Shown: positions 12,434 through 24,497 of the stretch, piece by piece
Layout: the number at the start of each line of letters is the position of its first letter
Position numbering within the stretch: position 1 is the stretch's first letter
Assembly (NCBI GenBank): GCA_963971405.1
Contig: OZ020485.1
Coordinates: 38,933,469-38,997,468 of the forward strand
Origin: Psococerastis gibbosa
Lineage: Eukaryota > Arthropoda > Insecta > Psocodea > Psocidae
Reading direction: 5' to 3'
DNA: 64,000 nucleotides
Notes under the pieces: generated by a model
What the model was told of the DNA's origin: nothing
The model's input: the letters and a program-made list of their open reading frames with translations, nothing else
Databases searched by the model: none
Position numbers and translations under genes: made by a program

Positions 12434-12599
12434 CATAGGGGGATCCAGGATTTTATAGGTCGGGTCGGCCTTGGCCAATCGTAAGGGTGAGGTGAAATAT
12501 TCTCATGACACCCCCCCCCCATTGCAAAATATCCCGATGCTGCCGACCATACTGCCACTGTTACTGGCTTGCGTGCCCCCCTCCCTAAATCCGCCAATG
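12434..12599. mobile_element. hAT-type MITE, 8-bp target duplication with one mismatch
   Basis: The ends CATAGGGGGATCCAGGATTT and (inverted) AAATCCGCCAATG are related. The flanks CTCTTTCT (12426-12433) and CTCCTTCT (12600-12607) match at seven of eight positions. Internal C tracts resemble the G/C-tract MITEs elsewhere in the window. Confidence 0.7.
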
Positions 12600-12607
12600 C
12601 TCCTTCT

Positions 12608-14557
12608 CATACCCTTACACAGCCTTTATAGAGCTTAAAGCAATTTATATACGTTCAGAATCCCCCTATTGCACCCTCGAATGTTGTTCCAATATTAAAT
12701 CGAACAATATTTGATCCAATAAATATGGGCATAAGAAAAAATTGTGCTGTACCTAAATTCAACATAGATATTCCAAATATTTCTTCAACCTAATACGTAC
12801 ATATTGGAATGATATTGGATCTATCTAACTAGTATTGGGGGCCTGCTATGGCGATTAGTTTTAATCTTAATTATTATTTATATAATATTATAGGAATATA
12901 AACGTAATCAACGCAATTTTCGTACGGGAAGTTCTATTTAAAATTGTTTTGTTTACATTGTTAGCCCCACAAATAAGTTAATACAAAACGGCCTAGTAGG
13001 GCCTCAGAAGTTAACCGAATGATTTCAGTTGAAAAGCCCTGTATAAATGACTAACACTAGTACATCGTAGTAGAACAGAATTATGCAACAATTTGCTTCC
13101 TACTGTAGTACATTACACAACATAAACCTGTACTACTCCCCTAGACCCTTTCAGGCTGCTAATTACTGCGAACAAGCCTCCCTTAGCATCAACTTACCCT
13201 CCAATAACTTCCATCCAAGAGTCGCTTCATTTGCCCCCATGCTCATTTTAAACGTGGCCCTTCATGCCGCTTCTATTGCTCGCAGCTTAATTAGCTCGGT
13301 TTGTTGTTAAGAATTCCTTTAGGCAGACTGCGGGTAATTCTCATTCAAAGTTTCTAAATGGCGGTTCCGCAGATAAGAGAGTATATTATAGGCTATTTAC
13401 ATTATTATAGTAACTTATACTGTGTTTAATTGTAAAGCTCTTCCTTTGTAACAGACAATATAACAATGACATAGGAGATGAATTAAAAAAGTATAATATA
13501 TTTCAAGAATGTAGCTTACATTATTACAGATGTCTCCCACTGTAGAAACCTAATTTTCCTAGTTAGCAAAGTTGTCGCCTACGATAGTAGCGTGGTGGTT
13601 TTGCTTAACGACGTCAACGTCGCTTCCAGGAACAGGAAATTCATTACAATCAACCTGCAAAACTTTGTTTTATTAACTATATAACTCAAAGAAGCTTTAA
13701 TGCATATTCATCTATATGGTATTCCTGTTAATTTAATACGAGAACAAGTGGAACAACTTCTATAATTGTACAATGCAAGAAATTGTCTATAGGTATTTGA
13801 CGATAATATGAGCGACAATGTATTGAACATACCATTTTTCAACCAGCATAAGTAGTAGATGATGCTAATAAACGTCCACCTAACGCTTAAGCCCAGTTTC
13901 CTAACGAAGTTCATTTGATTCAAGTAAACCCCAAATTGAATAAGCCTTAATGAGGAACAAGGTTCGTCAATATGGCTTAGTGACTTGAAGTTAAGTTCTC
14001 CCTCGTCTCGTTGTTTCTATCTATGCTGTAACTTGTTTCTGTCTGTAGAGTATAAGTAATTTGCATTTGTTTCCGACACATTTACGAACTTGTTTCAACT
14101 AATTTGACTGCTGTAAAATGCTCTAAATCCCTCATGAATATGAGCTTTACGGAGAAGTATCTCCGTAAGGTATTTATAATAATTGACTTGCTTGGAAAAG
14201 TACCTAATATCTACCTATAGTATTTGTAGCTTGTTGTGCTACCTAATACCCATTTGGGAGGGTCCTCTCAGAAACGTTGTTCCATCTTACTAATTGTACA
14301 TGCATTTGTATTGTAATATAATTAAGCAGTCGCTTTTTTCTGTGTACTATCTGTACCATCAGGTGCCTAAAGATGTAGTGTAGCACTTTGAAGGTCATAA
14401 ACTAGGTCTACGCAAGAAATGGTCTGATCCCATAACTATCCCGACTATCGCAGTGGGGCCCTTTTTCAGACTATACATTGTAGTATCTATCCATATTTTA
14501 TGGAGCAGCAAGGAGAGTGTGAACAATTTCGAAATAGGACAATTTGGGCTCTTCTTG
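12608..14557. other. Non-coding stretch with one diverged dispersed repeat
   Basis: About 12835-13010 is a diverged relative of the repeat at 5000-5175. The remainder is unassigned AT-rich DNA. A 75-codon frame at 13083-13310 shows no family traits. Confidence 0.5.
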
Positions 14558-14561
14558 TTAA

Positions 14562-15689
14562 GAGGACATGCTGCGTAGAAAATTAGCACGTTAAAATTTG
14601 TTTTTTTTATTGACTTTTTGTTTTAGGGAGATTCATCTACCTATTGAGATGGCGACCAATGTTCGACTTTCGGAAAATTTCTTCATAACTTTTCATTTCA
14701 TTCCCCCTGTGCCTAAAACCACCCTCCGTTTAAAATGTTATATATGTATATATATGTATGTTTGTATATCGATTTTAGGAAACACCCTAACTTCCGTAAA
14801 TATTATCTGATTTTGATGAAACTTGGCACAAAAATTGATCATACAAATGTCTTGATCGAGTTCGTTAACCAGCTAGATCCACTATTTAGTTACAAGATGG
14901 CGGCCGATTGAAACCTTATATAATTCATATCGCAGTTAAAATTGGTCGCAGAGGAATGAATTAAAATCTGACTAAAAGCCCGTATTATTATCTACGTCCT
15001 ACGATTATGGTTATAAACACCTTTTACGACAAATCAACGATTTCAAGATGACGTCCCGTCAAAGTAAAAATAATTTAATAAGTAAAAGTTCATAGCCTTA
15101 GTAATTGTTTGGAACACAAGAGTGTTTTGTGTGTTGATGTTGTGGCCGGGAAAATAATGAATTATTTTTTATTTTTTATTACATGTATGTACATAGCGTA
15201 GGTAGCCAAGGGCGAATTTAAGGGGTGGGGGGTTTGAGAGTCCAGACTACTCCCCGCCCCCCAAAATAAAATGATCTAACACTAGATACAGTTTACAGTG
15301 GGAATTAATAATAATTATGTTTTTTAATATTATAATTCACCCCCCCCCCCTAAATTGGAGGCAAAATCCGACCTTGTAGGTAGCGTAGAGGAAAAGCAGG
15401 GTCTGCGGAATCTCCCTACACCTTATCGGCCAGAGCCGAAAGGAATTTTTTAATTAATTAAAAAAGCAAATTACCATAGTTCTTTCAAACAAACCAGAGG
15501 GGACTAAAAAAGCGTAATCTGGGAGATTTTGAAAAACTAAATGTAAAAATACCCGAAATTAGATGAGTAGTCTTCTACCACTTAAATGAGTCAAATTTTT
15601 ATTAACTTGCTTTGTTAATTAATTATAAAAATAAGAAGTCAATAAAACAACAAATTTCGGGATGCTAATTTTCTACGTAGCATGTCCTC
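14562..15689. mobile_element. TTAA-flanked DNA transposon, non-autonomous
   Basis: TTAA lies at both borders (14558-14561 and 15690-15693). About 58 bp of inverted ends follow (GAGGACATGCTGCGTAGAAAA at the left; TTTTCTACGTAGCATGTCCTC at the right). A TTAA target points to Kolobok or piggyBac. No transposase remains. It holds a block shared with 63430-64000 and is itself hit by the MITE at 15206-15375. Confidence 0.75.
15206..15375. mobile_element. hAT-type MITE with perfect 8-bp target duplication
   Basis: GTAGGTAG is duplicated at 15198-15205 and 15376-15383. The ends begin CCAAGGGCGAATTT and finish AAATCCGACCTT. G and C tracts lie just inside. It sits inside the TTAA element, so it inserted later. 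Confidence 0.8.
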
Positions 15690-16199
15690 TTAATAGTTTA
15701 GTTTTTCCTGTCAGAGATACCTATTAATGATGGCAGTTTTCTTGACTACACGGTTTAGCTTAATAGTAGTTTGACATCAAAAGAGTACAAATTTAATTCC
15801 GTAGCCTTGGGCGGAGGTACGCCATGACGTAATTTCCCACCCTTTGCGCTCGTATAATAAACGGATGGAATTTGATTATTTGTTCGCATTTTCTTAGCAA
15901 TTTTCCCTTGACTGCTTTGTTACCATCTGCCTAGCGGGATCCAACGGGGAAAATTGCACCAGGGAATTTGTGTTCCACTCTTCTTTTTATATCCCCTTGA
16001 TTTGGCTTATCTCATCCTTTTCATTTTCAAAAATCTACAGAATTAAAATGAGTAGAAAGTAGAATATTCTTCGTTGCGTGGATAGGAAAGCACCCAAACT
16101 TAGACTAAGCTAAGATTTGCCGGAATACTCAGACAGTATTCGTCAAGATAGTTTCTGATTTGTTTTAAATACATTCTTATTTTAATGCTTCTTCCATCG

Positions 16200-16580
16200 A
16201 AGATTGGCAACCATCAATTTGGACCTTCCAGACAGCTGCTCTGAAAAGGTAAGTCGTGATCTTGACAAACCACTGTCTCAGGTTTCTCAACTAGGATGTT
16301 CTTCTCTTGGATTATTACATGCAGGAGTCGATACTTTTCGTTCCTCATCACACGGCCGAAAGATGCCATTTTCCATTTCTTAATCGTCAGCAGAAACTAG
16401 GCTTCTGTATTCATTCACCTCAAAGCCCTAGCATTAGGGATACGACCTCTCCAGGATATGCGCAGCATTCGTCTTTATACCCACATTTGAAATGCCCTGA
16501 TTCTGTTTTCCATAGCTTGTGTCATGGTCCATCCCTCCATGCACATAATATTTCACCATTCGCAATCGAAGGTCCAACCG
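16200..16580 (-). pseudogene. Decayed C-terminus of LINE endonuclease/reverse transcriptase
   Basis: The minus strand encodes RRMLRISWRGRIPNA and then a segment ending ASFGRVMRNEKYRLL. This is the usual C-terminal signature of an insect LINE ORF2. In-frame stops interrupt it. A second, independently decayed copy lies at 32480-32865 on the same strand. The plus-strand frame over this stretch is an antisense shadow. Confidence 0.75.
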
Positions 16581-17267
16581 CAGATTTCGACTCCAATAAC
16601 TTACACAGTCGCTTCTTCATAATTATGATCTTCTTGGTGTTACAGTCTACATTTAAACATTAAACTATATTACAGATGTGCTCTAACTAGTCTAACTGCA
16701 TCAAGTTTGGTTACGGTTTGTGAATCGACACTAATCACTGTAGCCTAAGTGAAAAATATACAGTATACATAGAACTTTCTGAGAAATCCAATAAAGAAAA
16801 TGTGAGGAAATTACGTGTAAGCAAAAGGCATTACCAAACGCAATTATGAGGAGCCAGCTTAGGTCGTGAATCATCTACCCTTGAACGATCTCTCTCGCAC
16901 AAAAAGGAACATTTTCGGAATCGTTTAATATTTGGGAAAATCATAGGATTTACCCTGCAGTAAAATCTCTTTTAGACCTATGTGACTATCCTATTCTGTG
17001 TAACCGCACGTGCAGCAGCTGTACCCAATGTATTGTATATGCTAAATGCTAAATGTCACATATATTCTGCAAAATGTCATTTTTAGGAACAGCTATCAAA
17101 GCCCATACACATCCATTTTATTTATTTCCAGCGAACTGATGATTGTGAATGCATAAATGGAAAAAAATACACTGGCATGGTTGACAAAAATCTAAAGGTA
17201 AAGGTGTTTTTAGACGATCGAACTGCCTGTATGTCTGATGCACTACATTGGATCACCAATCAGGATC
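16581..17267. other. Non-coding stretch, no gene seen
   Basis: AT-rich intergenic DNA with no repeat ends, tandem units or family-like frames that I can support. Confidence 0.5.
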
Positions 17268-17275
17268 GTGAAAAT

Positions 17276-17819
17276 TAGTGATGTGTAACTCCGCACATTT
17301 TGTGAACATAAGTCCGGATGCACATCCACCGGCAGTGGATTGAATCCAAAGGACTGCATCCAACGGTCTGCATCCACCGGCTCACATCGGACTCACTTGT
17401 TCCATTCTTCTGTTTATTCCACAATGAACACAACATACAACATAATCATCATTGAGTCTAGAAATAGTCAACCCACTGACACCCGCACTTGTCATACATT
17501 AATATAATTTGTGCCATGAACATTTACAATTTTAAATGCACGCGGTGTCCATCTTATGTTACAATGAACAGGTAGGTAAACGCGTGATAGAATCGCTGAC
17601 CTACAGCTACTAATCCTGGGCATCGAGTCCACCGGCTCGGCTAGTCAAAGCCCAGTGTACATGTGATGAGATGGTGCAATTCGCTAACTCTGTTACGTCT
17701 GAGCTGGATTTAATGGAATAGGAATCGGAACAGACGTGACTAGTGGAGTTACGCCCGTTCAGATTCAGTCCGTAGGAATCGATTCCAACTGGAGTTACAT
17801 ACAGGTACCTGTATCACTA
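17276..17819. mobile_element. hAT-type MITE with perfect 8-bp target duplication
   Basis: GTGAAAAT is duplicated at 17268-17275 and 17820-17827. The element starts TAGTGATGTGTAACTCC and ends with inverted GGAGTTAC...ATCACTA; TAG...CTA ends with 8-bp duplications are typical of hAT. The 544-bp interior holds CATCCACCGG-type direct repeats near 17330-17385. No transposase. Confidence 0.82.
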
Positions 17820-17827
17820 GTGAAAAT

Positions 17828-19928
17828 GTGTAAATAGGCAACATACTTTTGAATTCTGAAATCAATAAAGTAATAATTAGTGTCCAATGGACCGTATCCA
17901 ACCAAATTTGTTGGTCTAAGTCTCTATGATCACATTTATTAGCTTACATACTAGTGTAAGGTTAGTTTTTTTTATTAGATGGATATTCCTTTGCCATATC
18001 TTAAACAATGCGCACTGATAATCTTAAAAAAATTAAAGACATAAAAGCCCTGTTAAAAAATATGTCTGCCAATTAGAAGGACAATACTCGCGGACTAATA
18101 GGATCCCTAATCCTCCTTTTTACAATTGTACTTGGAGGAATGTGCTTTGAAAGCCCGTGTCGCGATGTTAACTCGGTAATTTTACCCATAATTTTTCATT
18201 ACCCATCTTAAAACTCTTACTCCTTCCAAATGGCTAACTGTTATTGCTCAAGGAGATGACTGTCATTCCATTAAAATTAAAGGTAATGCCCAGTTTAGTT
18301 TAGGGTGACATCTCTGATGTTGGTCAGCACTCAGTATTTTGTAATTTTTTGTTATTTTGGCAACTTTGATTGTCATCCAGTTGTCACGACAGTAACTCTT
18401 TTTCTCTGCAAATCATATGCATTGTACTATGAAGTGAACTTTTTGTATTGCCTGAGCAGAATTTATAGGACAAGATGTATCCCCAACATCGGCTATATAA
18501 GTACGGTACATTGCTTGCTTTAGAAGCAGCAATGTGTTTTGTGGGTATATTCATAATTCTGGTTTGCTAGATTTTTTATTTTATTATTAGATTATTTCAC
18601 ATACGATAAATACAGTAGAATTTGTAAAAGTCGGTTTGTCAAACATTTTAAAACTTGCTCATAAAAAATAAAAGAAAGGAAAAAAACAAATCAATATACG
18701 TTTTAAGTTAATATAGGCCTGCAATTATTAAATGGCGAACATTGCAGCTTATCACAAATTCTGGTAAACTGCAAGCGTAACACAATAGTATGGGACACAT
18801 TAGAGTCACTATTGGGTTCAGCAGGCTAAATGTTTAAAAGTTTAAATTCGGAAATGAGAAGATACCTTTACAAGTATATACTAGTAAGATAGTTTTGCTA
18901 AAATTTAAAATCGACAAATTGCATCCCATTAAATGTATATAAATAATAAATATAAAAAAAAACATTAAAAATTAACAGCTCACTCTCTAAATATCCGCTG
19001 ATAAACAATTTAAAAATATAATACAATTAATATGGCCGCGACCGCTAGACTGTTTACACAAATTCACGTTTGCATTTAACAGGGTTGGCTAAATTTCGGT
19101 GCCGTGCTAAAAAAATTTCCCTTTGTAATAATTTACGGTCGAGAATGGAATTTTCATTATTTAACATACCATTTAACACGGTTTAGCATGCTAAATACCA
19201 GATAGTGAATACCCCTAGTATATTGTTGTTTATCGATGTTTCTGCGAAGTTTTAGCGGGACACAGACTGCGACGTAGGTACTGTTCTACAGATCAATTTA
19301 TTTTTCAGATGTGGAACAATAATTTTACTGTGATTTGCATTTTCTAACAAATCTGAATAATACGATATTCGTTAGGTATCCAAAACGCAACGACTACGTT
19401 TACGTGTATATACGTTACATGCAACAGCATAATTGCTGAGAATTTCATGAAAACCAACAAGTCAATAGCTGCCGTACTGTAGAAACATTGTATAATACAA
19501 TAGGTTCGTCAATTTTGGATAGAAGATAATGTTATAGTCGGTTCATGATAAGTAGCCATCTATCGTGTCGCCCTCAGCCAAACATGCATAAGTCACGCAG
19601 ATGCTTCCTCGATAATCGCTCCACGGTGTTAAACATGGGCCTGGCAACAGTGCATGCCCGCTACTTGGAACAAGTCCAGCCTGGTTTAGGTACAGCAGAA
19701 TTAATCACTACACAAAAAAGTTGTGGCTTGACAACCCATAAAAGGTTAAAGGCGGATTTGCCCTTCAACGAATTCTTTACGTTTCTGTCACTTCCACATC
19801 CTAATAATTATTATACTTGCAGGGGACTCTAGCCTGACAGTATGTATTGGTTTATAGATCTAAAAAAAAAAAATGCAAGGATTTGCTATGAAACCATTTT
19901 AATACCGTTAAAAAAAATCAACATAGTA
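17828..19928. other. Non-coding stretch, no gene seen
   Basis: AT-rich sequence. Frames at 18305-18523 and 19545-19832 start and stop without any family signature. Confidence 0.5.
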
Positions 19929-19931
19929 TAA

Positions 19932-20073
19932 GGCGGGGTTTCCACATACGTCAATGGTCAATGAGAAATATGGTTTTGACGTGGTAGCGGACATTTTTAG
20001 TATGTCTTCAATGTCTGCTAAAACGTCAATTTCATATTTCTCATTGACCATTGACGTATGTGGAAACCTCGCC
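19932..20073. mobile_element. PIF/Harbinger-type MITE, 142-bp near-complete hairpin
   Basis: The ends GGCGGGGTTTCCACATACG and its inverse CGTATGTGGAAACCTCGCC continue into long pairing arms (TCAATGGTCAATGAGAAATA and its complement), so almost the whole element folds back. It is flanked by TAA and TTA. It shares the GGCG...TTTCCAC end type with the larger family below. Confidence 0.8.
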
Positions 20074-20301
20074 TTAAGTAAGCAGCATGCAACAGATTAA
20101 GCCAAAATAGTAAACATTTCAAAAAAACAGCACACATAAATAGAACACTATATATACTAGTAACATTGATCTCAAAATAAGTTATGGGGCATATTGGGAG
20201 CTATATTGGGAGTATATTGTTATAATCGTGCATAAAGTAAACATTAACGCTATAGAGTAACGGTTACCGACACAGTACACTTCGCAAAACCAAGATTCTT
20301 T

Positions 20302-20682
20302 GGCGCCCATTCCACCGACCGGCTAGGGCTATTTACAAAAACGGTGACGTGGTAGCAGACATTCAAGACTTAGGTGACGATTCCACCGATCTCGCATTGC
20401 AGAATGCAAATGAAATGTTTGTTTTCCTCTATGCCATAGTTAAAATTGATCAATGATCATAGACTAAAATCACAAACAAACTAAAATTAAAAAATGGCTT
20501 CATGGGATATGTTAATTACAAAAATTTTAATAGATTTCTATAAAAAGAAAAACAAACATTTCCGTCAATGTCATTTGCATTCTGCAATGCGAGATCGATG
20601 GAAACCCCGCCTAAGCCTTGAATGTCTGCTACCACGTCACCGTTTTTTTAAATAGCCCTAGCCGGTCGGTGGAATGGGCACC
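20302..20682. mobile_element. PIF/Harbinger-type MITE (family H1), copy 1
   Basis: Ends GGCGCCCATTCCACCGACCG and inverse, with long inverted arms including GACGTGGTAGCAGACATTCA and GCATTGCAGAATGCAAATG and their complements. The right flank is TTA; the left flank TTT has drifted. Non-coding, 381 bp. Confidence 0.75.
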
Positions 20683-20789
20683 TTAAGTCAAGACTGATAT
20701 CCAGAACCACAAAGTTAAAGATCTACGAAACCAGAAAACTGGAATCTAACCGCCCACGACACCAACAAGCGGCGAGTGTTGGAAAGGGA

Positions 20790-20935
20790 GATAATAAAGA
20801 TATTCTATGGAACTACTGACCTCGGCGAGTTGGGAGTCCATGAATGGTGGAGAGCCGTACAAAACCGAGATGACTGGAGGCGAAAGCCCATCAAGGTCTG
20901 TAGAGCCGGAAGAAGAAGACAAAGAAGATAACGTT
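20790..20935 (+). pseudogene. LINE ORF2 C-terminal remnant with GAA tail
   Basis: The plus strand encodes the end of the same LINE ORF2 family as 38160-38425: Leu-Gly-Val-(x)-Trp-Trp, then Asp-Asp-Trp-Arg-Arg, then the terminal segment preceding GAAGAAGAAG. Only the last ~45 codons remain. Confidence 0.7.
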
Positions 20936-21943
20936 ATACGGAGCATTATACAGATAACTTTAAAGGCAACCTATATTTTTGCAATTGTTCCAGAAATTTG
21001 TTTCGTTTCTGTGAAGTCAATAGAGAAACGCTCGCCTACATTTATAAGAAGCATATTAGTATCCGTTCTCAAAATTCATTTTTTACCATTGTACTGAAAC
21101 GCGGCGGGGGGGGGGCATGTTGCTGACTACAATCATGTTGTAGTAGTAAGGCTACTAAGGACATCAATAGTGGTAAGAAGGGGTTTGAAGACCTATCCAA
21201 TCGTATTAGCCTACTAGGACGATGTTATAATTTTATTTTATTTTAATTCAATTCAATGTCGGCTATTTTGTTCCTTTTTAGTAATGGAATGGCATTGGCC
21301 AATTCACATTTTGTACTCACCAAATACCTGTATAGGTTTAAAAGGTTTACGAACTTACGGTATCCAAATCTATCGTACAGAATATTGCATTATGTACAAG
21401 CTTGAAGCGTTCAGAAAGTTTCAGGGTGATTTAAAATAAACCTTCGGATTTTGAAGTGGAACGCTCAAGTATAAAACTTGTTTTTGATTAACCTAGCAAA
21501 GGAAAGTCAGATTGTTAAAGGAAGGAATAAAAAATAAATCCACAATTCATTCTGTTTGGGAAGGTTGAGAGACGTCGCGTGACGAAAAAATTCGAGCTAC
21601 AAAACCTCCGCGAGTCCCTTGACAGATACCCCCATTTTTCTAGTTATTTATGCACGCTGATGCATGCCAAAGTGTTTGAAGCTGTGTTCCTTTGTATAAG
21701 TAGGTCGAGTGTTTCTTGCAAATATGCAAGATAAAGCCATCAAGACGATCTACTCTCTACACATATTCCTTTGTAGTCCACATCATTGCACTTTTATTGC
21801 TTTTGCATACTGTACATCAAGTCCATTCACAATGTGTCGAATTTAGCTTGTTCCCGTCGTATTTCGAATCGCGTTGTTCTATTGCGGAATCGCCTTGTTC
21901 TATTGCGGAATCGCCTAATGGTGAGTGCTGCTTATAATGAAAT
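20936..21943. other. Non-coding stretch, no gene seen
   Basis: AT-rich sequence with a G run at 21105-21114 and a small ATTTT/ATTCA-rich tract near 21229-21257. At 21884-21916 a 17-bp unit (TTCTATTGCGGAATCGC) is repeated twice in tandem. Confidence 0.5.
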
Positions 21944-22434
21944 GTGCTAACGGCCTTACCATGTTGATTCCATGACAGCAGGACATGTTTCAAACTGCGG
22001 CAAACTTGGTAGTGTGCACAGCGTTGGCAGGGGAACATGGTGGGGGACATGACAACGCGCTGAGACTATAAATAAATAAATAAATAAGTACTTTCCTTTG
22101 TTCTATTACTAAGCTAACCCAGCGGAGTTAGGGCTATAAAGCCCTCTCTTACACTCAACTAGGAAGGCCCGGGACCGCCTGCTTTACACACCCTCCGAAG
22201 CATGGCCAGAAAATGTAGTCAGTCTACGCGCGTGTCAAGTCCTGGTCACCTCCGATTTAATCGTGTGACTTTATCATGTTCCCCAAGTGGTTCGGAATCC
22301 ACTATAATCAGGAGGTCCACCCTGTGAGTCAACTCCCCTTTTCCCCGAGGTGAAGGAGTCTGCCCTTTGGGTGCCTCAAGTTAACAAAACGACTCACTCC
22401 CCTCGCCAGGCAGACAGGGTTGCTTAAAAGCTGA
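21944..22434. repeat. Dispersed repeat X, copy 1, split by a SINE
   Basis: Shares about 340 bp with 38907-39238, including GCTAACGGCCTTACCATGTT, GCGGCAAACTTGGTAGTGTG and AGGAGTC...GCTTA-type blocks. The S1 SINE at 22071-22217 interrupts it after GAGACTATA. A third, inverted copy lies at 36088-36300. The family is unassigned; no coding frame is conserved between copies. Confidence 0.75.
22071..22217 (-). mobile_element. tRNA-derived SINE (family S1), copy 4, inside repeat X
   Basis: Carries the AAATA-repeat tail at its left edge and the body GCGGAGTTAGGGCTATAAAG. The tRNA-like head is truncated. Comparison with the uninterrupted repeat X copy at 38907-39238 shows the empty site. Confidence 0.8.
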
Positions 22435-23200
22435 AATTCTGAAAGCAAGCGCTGGACACAACAAATTATAAAGAAATGACCAATATTTTTGTTTACTAGA
22501 AGAAAATTAATTTCTGTGCTACTCGTTGTCCTTAGCCTCAATAGGATGATGCATACTATGGATCAGCAGAGTGCTTATGCTTCAACTAATGGCCTTCGAT
22601 GGCATAGTGGTTGCTTGTTCGAACTTGTGCGAGCCTCAACACACCATGCGATCGGAAACCTGTCGTAACTCAACACAGGTATTGCCTGCAGAGGCGGCTG
22701 AAGAGGTTGTTCAGATACATTCGTTAAATTGAAGACGACAGGGGAAAAACCGGTAATGTGATCAAAAGTTGATTTTTCAGAAATCGAATTTAAAGTTAAA
22801 AGTAGCCGTTTCTTCCCTTGTATTCTAATTTTTCCCCACGCCATTTGTGCAGAACCTTACTTGGTTTTCTTCGGTTTTGTTAGGTCATCTAAAACTACAT
22901 TAAAAACTGAGCATAATATGCCACCATTATCTCAATTTCGACCAAAAGTGCACCTTTACTGTTTTTCCCCTGACGTCTTCAATTCTTTGTATGCGAATAA
23001 TCTTTAAAAAAATAAGAATTAAAGAAAGAAGCAACGTTCTCAATTCACACAGTGACATAGATAAGGCTCTGAAAATAGGTTTATAGTCTACTTATAAAAA
23101 TAAATAGTGGGGAAATATATCGAGGCTGAAGGAAGAAGAAGACGAGACAGCCTAGGCTAATAGTAGAAGCGAAAATTCGACAAGACCTCTGAATTGTAGG
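22435..23200. other. Non-coding stretch, no gene seen
   Basis: No repeat ends or family-like frames that I can support. An 89-codon minus-strand frame at 22575-22844 has no recognisable features. Confidence 0.5.
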
Positions 23201-23229
23201 AGCAACTGCAGGCGAAGCACATAATAGCA

Positions 23230-23700
23230 AGGAATGGAAGAGAACCGGCCGTATCGCTGGGGATCATATAGTAAATAGTGAATACATCGATACTGGTCAC
23301 CCCTACAATTTTAACGACATATTTATACCTTACATACGTAGGAAATTAAATAAAAGATATAAGATCTAACAGATGGTGTAATCCAGGGGTGGATAATATC
23401 AACGGTCATACCTTGCTCTTATATGCACGGAAACATAGTCAGCAACGAAATGGGAGAAGAAAGTTAAAAGTCCGTATCGCTAGGGATAAAAGCCAAGAAA
23501 AAGTAAATAGTGAGTACATTGACATTGATCCCCCCTACAACTTAGATGAAAAGACGAAATATTTGCAACTTACATGTAGGTAATTAAATAAATGTTATAA
23601 GCTCTAACAGCTATGGGGTGGATAATATCAGCGGTCATAGCTTGCTCTTATATGCGGGGAAACATAGTCAGCAACGAAATGGGAGATGAAAGTTACAAGT
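23230..23700. repeat. Two-unit tandem duplication, period about 230 bp
   Basis: GGGGTGGATAATATCA starts at 23386 and again at 23616, and GTATCGCT(A/G)GGGAT occurs near 23244 and 23474. Both spacings are about 230 bp. GGAAACATAGTCAGCAACGA is present in both units. The units have diverged by point changes and small indels. Confidence 0.75.
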
Positions 23701-24109
23701 CCATGAATACATGAATGAATAATGGACTAATTTTAATTTTCATGTAAGTCTCGATAAATATTCAACCTGGTTCTCCTCGTTTTAGCAAGGTCAGCTGCTA
23801 GGGTGCTGACTTTTGCACGCTCAGTTTACCGCAATCCAGCTGTACGTATAATTGCATGTATAATATCCACGTAGAAAATATGGAAAATATATTTTTCAGC
23901 ATACTGCTACAGTAATACAGTACCCCCAACATATGTCTCGAACTTTATGTTTCTATAGCCTAAATGATTATACTTGACGTAATTAGATGTTTTGAAGGAG
24001 CAGTAGTATTCGAGATAGGTCGTGGTCGAACAGAAAGCGGACTTCCAAACGTTTCGTCAACAACTTTGGTCGACATCTTTAGTGACGCTATGACTGTGTG
24101 GACTTCTAA

Positions 24110-24494
24110 GGCGGGGTTTCCACCGAACTCTCATTGCAGAATGTACATACGTTGACGTGGTAGCAGACATTCAATACTTAGGCGGGGTTTCCTCCGACCT
24201 CTTATTGCAGAATGCGCATGACATTGACGGAAATTTGAATTTTTCTTTTTATAGAAATCTATTAAAATGTTTGTACTTAACATATCCCATGACGCCATAT
24301 TTTAATTTTAGTTTGTTTGTTTGTGCTTTTACTCTACGATCATTGATCAATTTTAACTGTGGCACAGAGTAAAACAAAAATTTCATTTGCATTCTGCAAT
24401 GAGAGGTCGGTGGAAACCCCGCCTGTATTAATGATATCTGCTACCACGTCAACGTATGTGCATTCTGCAATGAGAGGTCGGTGGAAACCCCGCC
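24110..24494. mobile_element. PIF/Harbinger-type MITE (family H1), copy 2, with doubled ends
   Basis: TAA is duplicated at 24107-24109 and 24495-24497. The outer ends GGCGGGGTTTCCACCGA face their inverse. A second complete set of ends lies inside (GGCGGGGTTTCCTCCGACC near 24180 and its inverse near 24410). It looks like one element inserted in another of the same family near its ends, or a terminal duplication. Confidence 0.82.
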
Positions 24495-24497
24495 TAA

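Noticed and set aside
16307-16663. 118-codon plus-strand gene
   Set aside because: Antisense of a LINE ORF2 tail on the minus strand.
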